Below are positions 1 to 7,292 of a DNA stretch of 64,000 bases, one piece after another. A program made the translations under genes and the position numbers. The notes under the pieces are model-generated. The model was not told where the DNA came from, did not search any database, and was given only the letters and a program-made list of their open reading frames with translations. Source of the DNA: Flavobacterium sp. MC2016-06 (GTDB taxonomy: Bacteria > Bacteroidota > Bacteroidia > Flavobacteriales > Flavobacteriaceae). Every line of letters starts with the position of its first letter. Position 1 is the first letter of the stretch. The DNA lies in the NCBI RefSeq assembly GCF_009711165.2, contig NZ_WMID02000034.1:1-64000 (forward strand). Direction: 5' to 3'.

Positions 1-2
1 CC

Positions 3-1631
3 GACAGCAGTTTAAAAACCTATACCTATGCTTATGATGCTTTAAACAGATTAACACAGGGAACAGATGCTTCTGCTGTTAATCCAGGAAGATATAACGA
101 AGGATTGAGTTATGATAAAAACGGGAACATCATGAGTCTTTTAAGAACAGGAAATACCAATGCCGCAACCACAGCATTCGGTACTATGGATAATCTGGTT
201 TACAGTTACGATACAGGCAACAAACTTGTGAAAGTTGAAGACAGCTCAGGTAGTACAGAAGGGTTTAATAACGGAAGTAATACGGCAGTTGAATATACTT
301 ATGACAGCAACGGCAACATGAAAACCGATGCCAACAAAGGCATCACAGCTGTAACTTACAATTATATGAACCTGCCTTTAAAAGTTACTTTAAGCACAGG
401 TTCTATAGATTATGTATATGATGCTGCTGGAGTAAAACAAAGAAAAACCATAAGTACAGGGGGAAGCACTGATTATGCGGGAAGTTTTGTTTACGAGAAT
501 AATGCTCTAAAACAATTTGCCCAGCCAGAAGGATATGTAGTTTATAATTCGGGAGTTTTTAATTATATTTACCAGTACAAAGATCATTTAGGGAATATCC
601 GTTTAAGTTATCAGGACAAAGACAATAATGGAGTTGTAAACAATACAGAAATTGTTCAGGAGACCAACTATTATCCTTTTGGACTGACACAGAAAGGATA
701 TAACAGTGTAGTGAATGGTGTAGATAATAAGTATAAATACAACGGAAAGGAGTTGCAAGACGAGAGTATTGGAGGTATTCAGCTTAATTTTTATGACTAT
801 GGTGCTAGAAATTATGACCCTGCATTAGGTAGATGGATGAATATTGACCCATTAGCAGAAACATCAAGAAGGTTTAGTCCATATGTATATGCTTTTGATA
901 ATCCTATTAAATTTATCGATCCCGATGGTATGAGCCCAATTGACCCTGGAAAAATAAAACAAGCTGCCGCAAATGCTGTTGCAACAGTAGTAGCAGCAGA
1001 TACGGGAGGGACAACACCTGCAAGATGTAATGTTGGAGTTAATACGGCATTTACGGAATTAACAGGCAGCCACGAATTAGATGGCATGGTAGCCAATGAT
1101 ATGTATGACTATATGTCCAACTCAAATAATTTTACTACGATTGATGTTAGTGAAGCTCAAGAAGCTGCGAATAATGGTGACATTATTATACCTGCATGGA
1201 AATCTTCATCAGGTCATGGGCATGTAGATATGGTAGTGCCGGGTGAAGCTTCGATGACAGGGACTTGGGAAGGTCAATCGGCTAAATCATTGGGTGGATT
1301 ACCAAATGTTATGGACACAGGTGCTGGTATGCGAACAAATTCACAACCAATTAATCAGTCCTTTGGTAAAGGAAAACAATCAAGTGTGTCTTTTTTTAAA
1401 TACGTTGGCGGAGCTATCCCAACAGTTGATTCAGAAGAAAATACAACAAATACAACAAATACAACAAATACAACAATTTCATCGTCATCTAATACTACTA
1501 CTAAAAAAGGAGTAAACAATTCAGCTACTATTTCACAAAGTCCAGAAGCTTCTTATAGCGAACAATTGAAAAGTAGTAAAATGCCAATTATTCAAACTAT
1601 TGGCTCAATTCTTGGTACTATAGGTTTTTAA
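3..1631 (+). CDS. Rhs repeat-associated core protein with C-terminal amidase-like toxin tip (5' truncated by window edge)
   Basis: The frame is open to the left edge, so only the C-terminal part of a large polymorphic toxin is seen. YD-type repeats (YAYDALNRL, LSYDKNGNI, YTYDSNGNM) lead into the Rhs core (DHLGNIRLSY, YYPFGL, YKYNGKELQ, NFYDYGARNYDPALGRW, then DPDGM), which normally caps the toxin-encapsulating shell. Everything after DPDGM is the variable tip. It contains a Cys (ARCNVGVNTAF), a His (SSGHGHVDMVVPG) and an aromatic-rich end (SVSFFKYVGG), arranged as in NlpC/P60- or amidase-like papain-fold peptidases, so peptidoglycan is the likely target. The frame then continues through an Asn-Thr-Thr repeat to its stop. 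The Rhs assignment is secure; the toxin activity is inferred. The next gene starts 11 bp downstream and encodes an exported protein, which fits a periplasmic toxin and its immunity partner. Confidence 0.92.
   Translation, partial: DSSLKTYTYAYDALNRLTQGTDASAVNPGRYNEGLSYDKNGNIMSLLRTGNTNAATTAFGTMDNLVYSYDTGNKLVKVEDSSGSTEGFNNGSNTAVEYTYDSNGNMKTDANKGITAVTYNYMNLPLKVTLSTGSIDYVYDAAGVKQRKTISTGGSTDYAGSFVYENNALKQFAQPEGYVVYNSGVFNYIYQYKDHLGNIRLSYQDKDNNGVVNNTEIVQETNYYPFGLTQKGYNSVVNGVDNKYKYNGKELQDESIGGIQLNFYDYGARNYDPALGRWMNIDPLAETSRRFSPYVYAFDNPIKFIDPDGMSPIDPGKIKQAAANAVATVVAADTGGTTPARCNVGVNTAFTELTGSHELDGMVANDMYDYMSNSNNFTTIDVSEAQEAANNGDIIIPAWKSSSGHGHVDMVVPGEASMTGTWEGQSAKSLGGLPNVMDTGAGMRTNSQPINQSFGKGKQSSVSFFKYVGGAIPTVDSEENTTNTTNTTNTTISSSSNTTTKKGVNNSATISQSPEASYSEQLKSSKMPIIQTIGSILGTIGF
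1441..1476 (+). repeat. 9-bp tandem repeat (4 copies) inside the Rhs tip
   Basis: Four perfect copies of atacaacaa encode (Asn-Thr-Thr)n near the C-terminus of the Rhs toxin. The unit is a multiple of three, so copy-number slippage would change length without breaking the frame. It lies between the peptidase-like segment and the extreme C-terminus and probably acts as a linker. Confidence 0.85.
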
Positions 1632-1641
1632 ATATTAAATT

Positions 1642-2412
1642 ATGAAAGCAAAATTTTTATTTTTATTTTTGATAATTGCAGTGAAAGCTCTTTCAGCAAC
1701 ACAAAATCAAAAAGTTTTTGTAGGTTATTTTAACAACCTACCAGTTTTTGATTCGTTTAATGAAAAAAAACTATATGTTTTAAAGGATAAACTTGAGTTT
1801 TTAACTTCTTATCCTATAAATAATAATGTTTTAATTGTAAATAATGATTGTATAGTGTACTCTTGCAAAAGTACCACAATTGTTTCTTACAGAGGAAAAG
1901 ATACTATATATCCAATTTCAACTTCATACGCAGCGGCGAGTGAAAATGGACTGGTTTATATTACCGATACAAAAAAAGCTATAAAGGTTTTAAATCAAGG
2001 GAAAATTACAGATTTAGGTGTTAAAGGCTATGTCGTCTCTTTATTTGCTGATTTTTTATTTTATAATGTAGAACATGATGCTAATTTAGATTATGCGAAT
2101 GCAGACTTACATAAAGTTAATGTAAAAGACATAAAACAAAATATTATGATATTGTCAAATATCTCAGGTGAATCTACAGTTATTTTAGATTCTGGTAAAT
2201 ATATATATGACAATATTCTATATAAAGGAAAATTCGTGCCTGCTTTGTTTTCTTTGGAAAAAAAGAAATTTAACATTTTGAATATTAAATCTGAATATTT
2301 GAGCGGAATTCCATTCTATTCGATTAATGATGATTGTTTGGAATTTTACAATTTAGATAATATGTTTAAGCAAAAAGTAAAATTACCAGTCGAATTTAAT
2401 GTTGATCGGTAA
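1642..2412 (+). CDS. exported protein, candidate immunity to the Rhs toxin
   Basis: This is a 256-residue protein of no family I recognise. It begins with a clear signal peptide (MKAKFLFLFLIIAVKALSA) and is otherwise soluble, with repeated short beta-strand-like segments (VFVGYFNNLPVFDS, YVLKDKLEFLTSY), which may mean a propeller- or sandwich-like fold. It starts 11 bp after the stop of the Rhs toxin in the same direction, which is the position of the cognate immunity gene in Rhs loci. A periplasmic immunity protein agrees with the cell-wall-type toxin tip just upstream. The immunity role is inferred from context only. Confidence 0.7.
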   Translation: MKAKFLFLFLIIAVKALSATQNQKVFVGYFNNLPVFDSFNEKKLYVLKDKLEFLTSYPINNNVLIVNNDCIVYSCKSTTIVSYRGKDTIYPISTSYAAASENGLVYITDTKKAIKVLNQGKITDLGVKGYVVSLFADFLFYNVEHDANLDYANADLHKVNVKDIKQNIMILSNISGESTVILDSGKYIYDNILYKGKFVPALFSLEKKKFNILNIKSEYLSGIPFYSINDDCLEFYNLDNMFKQKVKLPVEFNVDR

Positions 2413-2417
2413 TGTAA

Positions 2418-2638
2418 ACCCGATCGCGCAGATATGTCTTCGTAGCGTTAGCGCAGATTTGCAATCATAAGTGTTCGAAACCTTATTTTTAAATTTAAAA
2501 AGTAATTAAAAAACACTGAAACAACTTGAATTTCTTTGAAGAACAGGTTCAGTTTTAGAAAAAACAAATCGAAATTTTTTGCTCATTTCATGTTTCGAAC
2601 ACTTATGATTTGCAATCTGTGCCCGCAAAGTAAGGCAC
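2418..2638. repeat. Rhs-locus inverted-repeat element, copy 1
   Basis: The element starts with a gatcgcgcagat...gttagcgcagatttgc segment. It has perfect 19-bp inverted arms (aatcataagtgttcgaaac at 2463-2481 and its reverse complement at 2592-2610) and ends in ctgtgcccgcaaagtaaggca. The 110 bp between the arms is A/T-rich and aligns with the inside of copy 2 (3735-3960). A collapsed third copy is at 4708-4806. It has the look of a MITE or recombination scar; no ORF is inside. Confidence 0.8.
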
Positions 2639-2655
2639 ACAAACAAGAATTTATA

Positions 2656-2688
2656 AAAAGTACAGTGTTGTAATGCTGTACTTTTTTT
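2656..2688 (+). terminator. rho-independent terminator
   Basis: The arms aaaagtacag and ctgtactttt enclose a 10-nt loop and are followed by a T run. It lies downstream of the first candidate immunity gene and just past repeat copy 1. Confidence 0.7.
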
Positions 2689-2720
2689 GTTTGTGAGAAT
2701 AAGTATGTTTGTAGTAATAA

Positions 2721-2840
2721 AAAGAAGTTATATCTAAAAAATATAAAGCAACAATTACAGAAGTGGTATATTTTAGTTCTGCCAGAAATTATTCTGGATT
2801 AGATAATGATTTAGAGGTAATCTTATTAGATTTGTTTTAA
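2721..2840 (+). pseudogene. orphan 39-codon reading-frame end (gene remnant)
   Basis: An open stretch without a start codon runs from an upstream stop to TAA and reads KEVISKKYKATITEVVYFSS and onward to LDLF. It lies between repeat copy 1 and the next exported gene. It resembles the truncated C-terminal end of a displaced toxin or immunity gene. The call rests on position and protein-like composition, not on homology. Confidence 0.4.
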
Positions 2841-2965
2841 GCTTATCAATCTTTGCGGACACGGTTTGCAAAACCGCGCTAACGAATTTGGTTGTGAGTA
2901 AATCTGAGCGATCGGGGAGAAAGAATTGCTCTTAGAGCTAGTGATCTAAATAATCTTTTTTAATT

Positions 2966-3463
2966 ATGAAAAAACTAATATTATTCATTTATTTTGTTTC
3001 CCTATCTTTAATCTCTCAAGCACAATCAATTCCTGATTGTGCAAAAAACTCAGTTAATAGTCGATTATTTTTAAATGGCCCTCACACATTGCTTTGTGAT
3101 TCAATTTCATCTAATGCTAGCCCAAGTAATATTAATCAATGCTTTGCTATTAGATCGTATCAAATAAGAGACACTCTAAATATTAATTATTTTAAAATTT
3201 ATATTTATAAAAATATTAATGATTTTGCTAATAAAAAGAAAAAGAAGACACCTAAAATGGAAATTTACTTCACTAATATTATAGATAAAGATTCTTTTAA
3301 CTATTACCTTGATATTTCAAAATTCAAAAAAGGATCTTTTTTTATAAATGTTTCAAAAAAAAACAATGTAAAAGCTGTAGAATGCGTGATGTGCAGGGAT
3401 AGCATAAAAGTATTTGATGTTACTCCCAAAAATTGGTCTGAAATAAAAAAATGGGGAGATTAA
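2966..3463 (+). CDS. small exported protein, candidate orphan immunity protein
   Basis: A 165-residue protein with a textbook signal peptide (MKKLILFIYFVSLSLISQAQS) and a basic mature part holding four Cys (DCAKN, LLCD, NQCF, and VECVMC near the end). I do not recognise the family. An orphan toxin-like frame end (IALRASDLNNLF) stops 2 bp before its ATG. This copies the toxin-immunity spacing at the active Rhs tip and suggests a retained immunity gene from an earlier Rhs tip. Repeats flank it on both sides. Confidence 0.65.
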   Translation: MKKLILFIYFVSLSLISQAQSIPDCAKNSVNSRLFLNGPHTLLCDSISSNASPSNINQCFAIRSYQIRDTLNINYFKIYIYKNINDFANKKKKKTPKMEIYFTNIIDKDSFNYYLDISKFKKGSFFINVSKKNNVKAVECVMCRDSIKVFDVTPKNWSEIKKWGD

Positions 3464-3734
3464 TTTTTATTATTACATACAATTCCGATGGCACAGATAT
3501 GTTTGCAAAACCGCGCTAACGATCCTGTTTGTGGGTAAATCTGCGCGATCTGGATATAGAGGATTTTAAAATAACTGAATTTGACATTACAAATAGTATT
3601 GATGAAGCCGATATAAAAATTATATCAGCGACAAAAATTTCAATAGACAATAGAATTTTTTACAAAATAAATTGATAAAAAACTTAATCCGCTCTCCGAA
3701 GAGTTCTCATGAAACGCTGCGCAAATATCTCTAG

Positions 3735-3960
3735 ACTGCAACCCAATCGCGCAGATATATCTACGCAACGTTAGCGCAGATTTGCAATCATAAGTGTTCG
3801 AAACCTTGTATTTAAATATAAAAGACAATTACAGAGACTTAAATAACTTAACCTTCTTTAAATAAAAAGTTTAATTTTAGTAAAAACCAATTGAAATTTT
3901 CTAAAGATTTCCTGTTTCGAACACTTATGATTTGCAATCTGTGCCCGCAAAGTAAGGCAG
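3735..3960. repeat. Rhs-locus inverted-repeat element, copy 2
   Basis: It has the same architecture as copy 1. The 19-bp arms are identical in sequence (3786-3804 and 3914-3932), with a similar A/T-rich interior of about 110 bp and the same outer segments (caatcgcgcagatat, gttagcgcagatttgc, ctgtgcccgcaaagtaaggca). Confidence 0.8.
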
Positions 3961-4075
3961 ATGTCCAGATTCTGGTCAAAAAGGGGTTATAACGAATGAA
4001 GAAATATCTGTAAGGAAAATGGACAATGAAATAAGAAAAGAACAAGGTGTAACACCAAGACCAATACCGAATTAA
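3956..4075 (+). pseudogene. orphan toxin-like C-terminal fragment
   Basis: A 39-codon open frame without a start begins inside the edge of repeat copy 2. It reads PDSGQKGVITNEEISVRKMD and on to EQGVTPRPIPN, and its TAA is immediately followed by the ATG of the next exported gene. Charged, protein-like composition and direct abutment to a lipoprotein gene are what a severed Rhs tip plus its immunity gene would look like. Homology was not tested. Confidence 0.5.
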
Positions 4076-4705
4076 ATGAAAAAAAATATAAGCTTAATAG
4101 TAATTACTTTTTTTTTAGCTTCCTGTGGACATTATAAAGATTTGCAATTAGACAAAGAAATGAATATTAATGATTTGTTTAAGTCATGGAATAAATCAAC
4201 TTATAAGTCAATAGAATTTCAGGCAAAAAGCTTATTTAACTCACGAAAAGAGGAATATGGCAAAGAATTAGAGTTATTTAAAGTTCAAGAGGACATTAAG
4301 AGTTTTGATGAAGTTAATACTGTTTCGGTTAGATATAAGTTTTTACAGAAATTGTCAGATCAATATTTAAAGATTTCAGATTATTTTATTGTTGAAACGA
4401 ATATTTCTGGAGAGTATTATCAACCTCGAATATTCGTTATGTATAGTAGAAACAAAAAATCTACGGACGTAATGAAGTTTGAATATAAAAAAAATGAGTG
4501 GGAATTCGTTGATAGCTTTTTATTGCCTTACAAATTCAACTATAATTATAAAGACTATATTTTAAGAAGAGATGGCGATTGGAATAGGCATAATGTAATA
4601 GTTTCGCATATCCTCAATAATAGTTCAGAGAGATCAGATTTTTTTCTTAAGGGAGCCATGAAAAAATTTGTTTTTGAACTACCCGAATCAGCGAATCACT
4701 TTTAA
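4076..4705 (+). CDS. lipoprotein, candidate orphan immunity protein
   Basis: A 209-residue protein with a lipoprotein signal (MKKNISLIVITFFLASCGHY; lipobox LASC). The mature part is hydrophilic and rich in aromatic residues (YLKISDYFIVETN, YKFNYNYKDYILRR), with no family I recognise. Its ATG directly follows the TAA of an orphan toxin-like fragment. With the exported genes upstream it forms a series of three periplasmic candidate immunity proteins behind the Rhs gene. The immunity role is inferred. Confidence 0.65.
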   Translation: MKKNISLIVITFFLASCGHYKDLQLDKEMNINDLFKSWNKSTYKSIEFQAKSLFNSRKEEYGKELELFKVQEDIKSFDEVNTVSVRYKFLQKLSDQYLKISDYFIVETNISGEYYQPRIFVMYSRNKKSTDVMKFEYKKNEWEFVDSFLLPYKFNYNYKDYILRRDGDWNRHNVIVSHILNNSSERSDFFLKGAMKKFVFELPESANHF

Positions 4706-4707
4706 AA

Positions 4708-4806
4708 GAATCCCGATTGCGTAGATTTATCTACACAAAGTTAGCGCAGATTTGTAATCATAAGGTTTCGAACACTTATGATTTGTAATCTGTGCCCACA
4801 AAGAGA
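4708..4806. repeat. Rhs-locus inverted-repeat element, collapsed copy 3
   Basis: It carries the same outer segments (cgattgcgtagattta, gttagcgcagatttg, ctgtgcccacaaag) but has lost the A/T-rich interior. The left arm remnant aatcataag runs straight into the complete right arm gtttcgaacacttatgatt. This is what deletion between the arms of a full copy would leave. Confidence 0.75.
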
Positions 4807-4812
4807 ATCAAA

Positions 4813-4845
4813 AGCCACTTCTATAATGAAGTGGTTTTTTGTTTA
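4813..4845 (+). terminator. rho-independent terminator
   Basis: The stem ccacttc/gaagtgg has a short loop and is followed by ttttttg. It is placed to end transcription of the lipoprotein gene. Confidence 0.7.
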
Positions 4846-4912
4846 GAATTATTATTAAAAAAAATATACACAACAACAGCGTTGATTTGTAATCTGTCTT
4901 AACGGTAAAATA

Positions 4913-4947
4913 AAAAAACCTCGATTTTTTTTATAATCGAGGTTTTT
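4913..4947 (-). terminator. terminator of the 72-residue gene (usable in both directions)
   Basis: The arms aaaaacctcgat and atcgaggttttt enclose an A/T loop, with T runs on both strands. It lies 37 bp beyond the stop of the minus-strand small gene. Confidence 0.7.
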
Positions 4948-4983
4948 ACGTTTTGTTACTAATTTTAGAAATGAGAATGAAAC

Positions 4984-5202
4984 CTATTCCTTATCCAAAT
5001 AAGGATTTAAGATTTCGGCTAATTCATTCAACCAATAAAAGCTAGATTCTAAATCGGTCATTCCTTGTTCTTTCATAGCTTCTAAAGCGAGTACATAATT
5101 TACTTTTCTAATTAACTTTGCCATATCTTTTATGTCTATGGTTTTGTTAAAGAAATCAATTAACTTCGTTTCAGTTTCTTTTGAAAATGTGTTTGTGCTC
5201 AT
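4984..5202 (-). CDS. small acidic helical protein of unknown function
   Basis: A 72-residue, largely helical protein (MSTNTFSKETETKLIDFFNK, then IKDMAKLIRKVNYVLALEAM) ending LAEILNPYLDKE. I recognise no domain. It has its own terminator and an unusual upstream region in which a 16-bp direct repeat (attctgtaatttagga) occurs twice, 118 bp apart. A 50-codon frame overlaps its 5' end. It is probably expressed as a single gene. Confidence 0.7.
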   Translation of the reverse strand: MSTNTFSKETETKLIDFFNKTIDIKDMAKLIRKVNYVLALEAMKEQGMTDLESSFYWLNELAEILNPYLDKE

Positions 5203-5323
5203 AATTCTGTAATTTAGGAAATATAAAACCCGTATAGCTAAGGTGTCCTACACTTACAGAAGTGTTACGGTTGTTTCCAATACCGCCACCATACCACACG
5301 GGCAAGAGTTTTTCTAATATCAT
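5171..5323 (-). CDS. possible 50-residue leader ORF overlapping the next gene
   Basis: ATG to TGA encodes MILEKLLPVWYGGGIGNNRN and continues TSVSVGHLSYTGFIFP. It overlaps the first 32 bp of the downstream 72-residue gene in another frame. Its coding sequence contains small inverted repeats (acactt/aagtgt, cccgt/acggg), so the stretch may instead be a structured RNA leader. Either reading would make it the 5' regulatory region of the small gene. Low confidence. Confidence 0.3.
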   Translation of the reverse strand: MILEKLLPVWYGGGIGNNRNTSVSVGHLSYTGFIFPKLQNYEHKHIFKRN

Positions 5324-5451
5324 GATTCTGTAATTTAGGAATCACGAATATAATAAAATTTTCATTATTTAAAGATTTTTCTTACTTAAAAGACTTTCTT
5401 AATCACTAAACATTTTAATTTGTGGCTTTAACGACAATCTAAAAGTAAATA

Positions 5452-5560
5452 TAAAACAAAAAAGCCTCAGATTTCTCTGAAGCTTTGTTTTAGTAGCGGG
5501 AAGCATTCAATTATCTAACCAGATTATCTTGGATTATTACAGTATTTTAGCATGCGTATC
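5452..5560 (+). repeat. dispersed spacer repeat, long copy
   Basis: The core gcctcagatttctctgaagc is a hairpin flanked by A and T runs. It is followed by ttagtagcgggaagcattca and attatctaacc...ggattattacagtat. The same order is found near 54.1, 55.95, 57.1, 59.7 and 61.9 kb, always in this orientation. Confidence 0.8.
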
Positions 5561-5633
5561 TTAATGTTTTTTCTACTTTTTTGAATAGGTACTCATATAA
5601 GTGCCAAAAAGTATCAATCAAATTAAAAGTCCC

Positions 5634-5700
5634 TTTGATAATTTGTAGTGAAAAAATTATATATTTGAAAAATAAATAATGTGTGAAATTTATCACACAT
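5634..5700 (+). promoter_or_regulatory. promoter and inverted repeat upstream of the zinc-ribbon/AbiC-like pair
   Basis: TATATTTG at 5660-5667 matches the Bacteroidota -7 element TAnnTTTG, with TTTG at 5634-5637 (22 bp apart, slightly long). Just downstream, atgtgtga and tcacacat form an inverted repeat with a 6-bp loop (5679-5700) that could be an operator or a 5' hairpin. Confidence 0.45.
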
Positions 5701-5764
5701 ATCTACCCAAATTTGCTTGGCTTTGTCACACATGTAAATAAGTTGGCAAAATTAAATACAAAAA

Positions 5765-6055
5765 ATGAGAATAATAACACCTCCAACATTTAAATGCAAT
5801 AAATGTAAAAAAAAATTCAATACTGATATTGAAGATTTTGGTTCACCTGAAGTTTATTACGAAAGTAGAAATATGGGAAATGAAATTCAATTTGTATGGA
5901 ATTATGAAAACGAGTGCGAAAACTGTAAAAATTCAATCGAAATAACTATTGAAGGATATGAATATCCTGAAGGTTTTTTCAATTATGAGGAAACAACATC
6001 TGAAGGATGTTTGATAATTGATAAAGCTACGTTAGAAACAGAACATTCTGAATAA
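5765..6055 (+). CDS. small zinc-ribbon protein
   Basis: A 96-residue acidic protein with two CxxC knuckles (CNKCKKKF near residue 11 and CENCKNS near residue 57), the pattern of a treble-clef or zinc-ribbon fold. The rest is beta-rich and aromatic (YEYPEGFFNYEE), with one further Cys. I do not recognise a named family. Its stop is 2 bp before the ATG of the putAbiC-like gene, so the two are co-transcribed and probably act together. It could be a sensor or adaptor for the membrane partner, which is inference. Confidence 0.75.
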   Translation: MRIITPPTFKCNKCKKKFNTDIEDFGSPEVYYESRNMGNEIQFVWNYENECENCKNSIEITIEGYEYPEGFFNYEETTSEGCLIIDKATLETEHSE

Positions 6056-6057
6056 TT

Positions 6058-6858
6058 ATGAAGATAATTGCTAGAAAACCTGTTCAAATTGCAATAATAT
6101 TCTATTTAGGATTTATAGCTTTTTACTTTTATAATTTTAATTTTAATTTATCTGATGACAATGGTAAATGGGGAACTTTCGGCGATTTTCTTGGAGGAGC
6201 CTTAAATCCTATTCTTGGTATAATTACGATTGTTTTAACTTACGACATTATTAAAGGTCAAGAAATTGAAAATAAACAATCTGAATTTAAATATCTATTT
6301 CAAATATTATTTGATGTTATTGATGAAAATAAAAATTTGATAACATTTAAAAGGTTTGACAAAACGCATCACGGAAGAGATGCCCTCTATATAATAAATA
6401 AGAATATCGAAAATTTATACAAATCATTAAATGAAGTTGAAGGTAGTGATGAAAATGACAATTTTGAAAAAGCATTTTGGTCAGTATATGATGATATAAA
6501 TCAAAGTTCATCAACTTTTATGAAAACGGTACACAATTTACTTAAGATAGTAGATACATACTGTGTGGTTGAAAGGAAATCTACATATTCAGATTTAGTT
6601 AGAGCTCAATTTCATTCTGAAGAATTAAAATTTGTTCTGTATAACGGAATTGCGACCGGAGGATTTAAAAACTTTAAAACACGAATTGAAAAATTTACCA
6701 TTTTAAAAGATTTAGAAAAAGATGACTCTATAAGTGAAAGCCTAAAAATACGTTATAAAAAAAGTGCTTTTGTAGAATTTAATAAAAAAAATAATTTTAA
6801 ATATGATAAAGAGATTTTTGGATATAAAATCAATTTAAAAATAATAAAAATTAAATAA
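6058..6858 (+). CDS. putAbiC-like membrane protein, candidate phage abortive infection factor
   Basis: A 266-residue protein with two N-terminal membrane segments (VQIAIIFYLGFIAFYFYNF and LNPILGIITIVLTYDII). The signature KWGTFGDFLGGALNPILG lies between them, as in proteins annotated putative phage abortive infection protein (putAbiC family). The remainder is a cytoplasmic helical domain with charged residues. Family members are thought to act in phage exclusion, but the mechanism is not established to my knowledge. It is translationally coupled to the zinc-ribbon gene upstream. The family call rests on the GxFGDxxGGxLNP motif. Confidence 0.7.
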   Translation: MKIIARKPVQIAIIFYLGFIAFYFYNFNFNLSDDNGKWGTFGDFLGGALNPILGIITIVLTYDIIKGQEIENKQSEFKYLFQILFDVIDENKNLITFKRFDKTHHGRDALYIINKNIENLYKSLNEVEGSDENDNFEKAFWSVYDDINQSSSTFMKTVHNLLKIVDTYCVVERKSTYSDLVRAQFHSEELKFVLYNGIATGGFKNFKTRIEKFTILKDLEKDDSISESLKIRYKKSAFVEFNKKNNFKYDKEIFGYKINLKIIKIK

Positions 6859-7292
6859 ATAAACTTTGTCTGATACACGCGATAAGTAATTTGGGCGTTT
6901 AACTTAAGGGAAAACTCGGATTGTATTTAGAAGAATTTGGCAAATCCGAAAGATAACGCTGAATTAGACCTCGCTCTCCTAAACGTTCTCATGAAAAGGC
7001 AAATGTCTCTGACTTTGCACATTTTTTTGTTTGTTGGAAATTGTAAACTCGATAAAAGTCTCCTGACTTTTTGCTAATAGTTTTTAAATGAATTATGATC
7101 ACGACAAATTTATTTAAAAACAAAAAAAGCTTTAGATTTCTCTGAAGCTTTTATCTTAGCAGACCTAACGGGAAAATTTCCGAATCATTTTATTTAAGAT
7201 TTGAAGAAATTAATTGTTGAGTAATTTTTCTTGATCATTAATTCTAAAAGGTTTTAAACCATTGACTTAAGTTGAATAAATTATTAGTTTTT
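6859..7292. other. spacer region with dispersed repeats
   Basis: It contains a segment (gtatttagaagaatttggcaaatccgaaa, in part) matching one near 60.7 kb and a copy of the ctctcc...gttctcatgaaa...ctctgactttgcac module (6970-7022). A terminator-like core copy (aaagctttagatttctctga, 7127-7152) follows, which ends the putAbiC-like operon. No gene is seen. Confidence 0.65.
7121..7156 (+). terminator. terminator (dispersed core repeat)
   Basis: The hairpin aaaagcttt...agagatt-type core (gctttagatttctctgaagc) is flanked by A and T runs. It is one of about 14 copies of this terminator-like core in the window. Confidence 0.6.

Larger units (their letters stand above)
2413..2965. other. intergenic region between Rhs-associated modules
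   Basis: This 553-bp gap holds repeat copy 1, a terminator, a 39-codon orphan frame end, a second repeat type (tttgcaaaaccgcgctaacg near 2863, again near 3508) and a short frame end reading GERIALRASDLNNLF before TAA at 2961-2963, two bases before the next ATG. The last piece sits where a toxin C-terminus would sit relative to its immunity gene. No intact gene is visible. Confidence 0.65.
3464..4075. other. intergenic region with orphan frame ends and repeat copy 2
   Basis: This 612-bp gap contains the second tttgcaaaaccgcgctaacg repeat and a 40-codon frame reading LDIEDFKITEFDITNSIDEA and on to FYKIN, stopping at TGA near 3672. A copy of the 55-62 kb spacer motif (ctctccgaagagttctcatg) lies near 3690. 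Then comes inverted-repeat copy 2 and a second orphan frame end directly abutting the next gene. No intact gene is visible. Confidence 0.65.
5203..5764. other. long leader and spacer region
   Basis: The first 130 bp is the upstream region of the minus-strand small gene with two attctgtaatttagga repeats. A long copy of the dispersed spacer repeat follows (5452-5560: terminator-like core, then tagtagcgggaagcattcaa). Then comes the promoter of the next gene and a segment (ggctttgtcacacatgtaaataagtt, in part) that recurs near 59875. Confidence 0.65.

Noticed and set aside
812..1096. 94-codon minus-strand frame inside the Rhs gene
   Set aside because: Antisense shadow of the conserved Rhs core and tip.
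2413..4806. Ribosomal or other stable RNA in the Rhs spacer repeats
   Set aside because: The inverted arms suggest structure, but sequence and layout match no tRNA or rRNA, and the copies vary by deletion.
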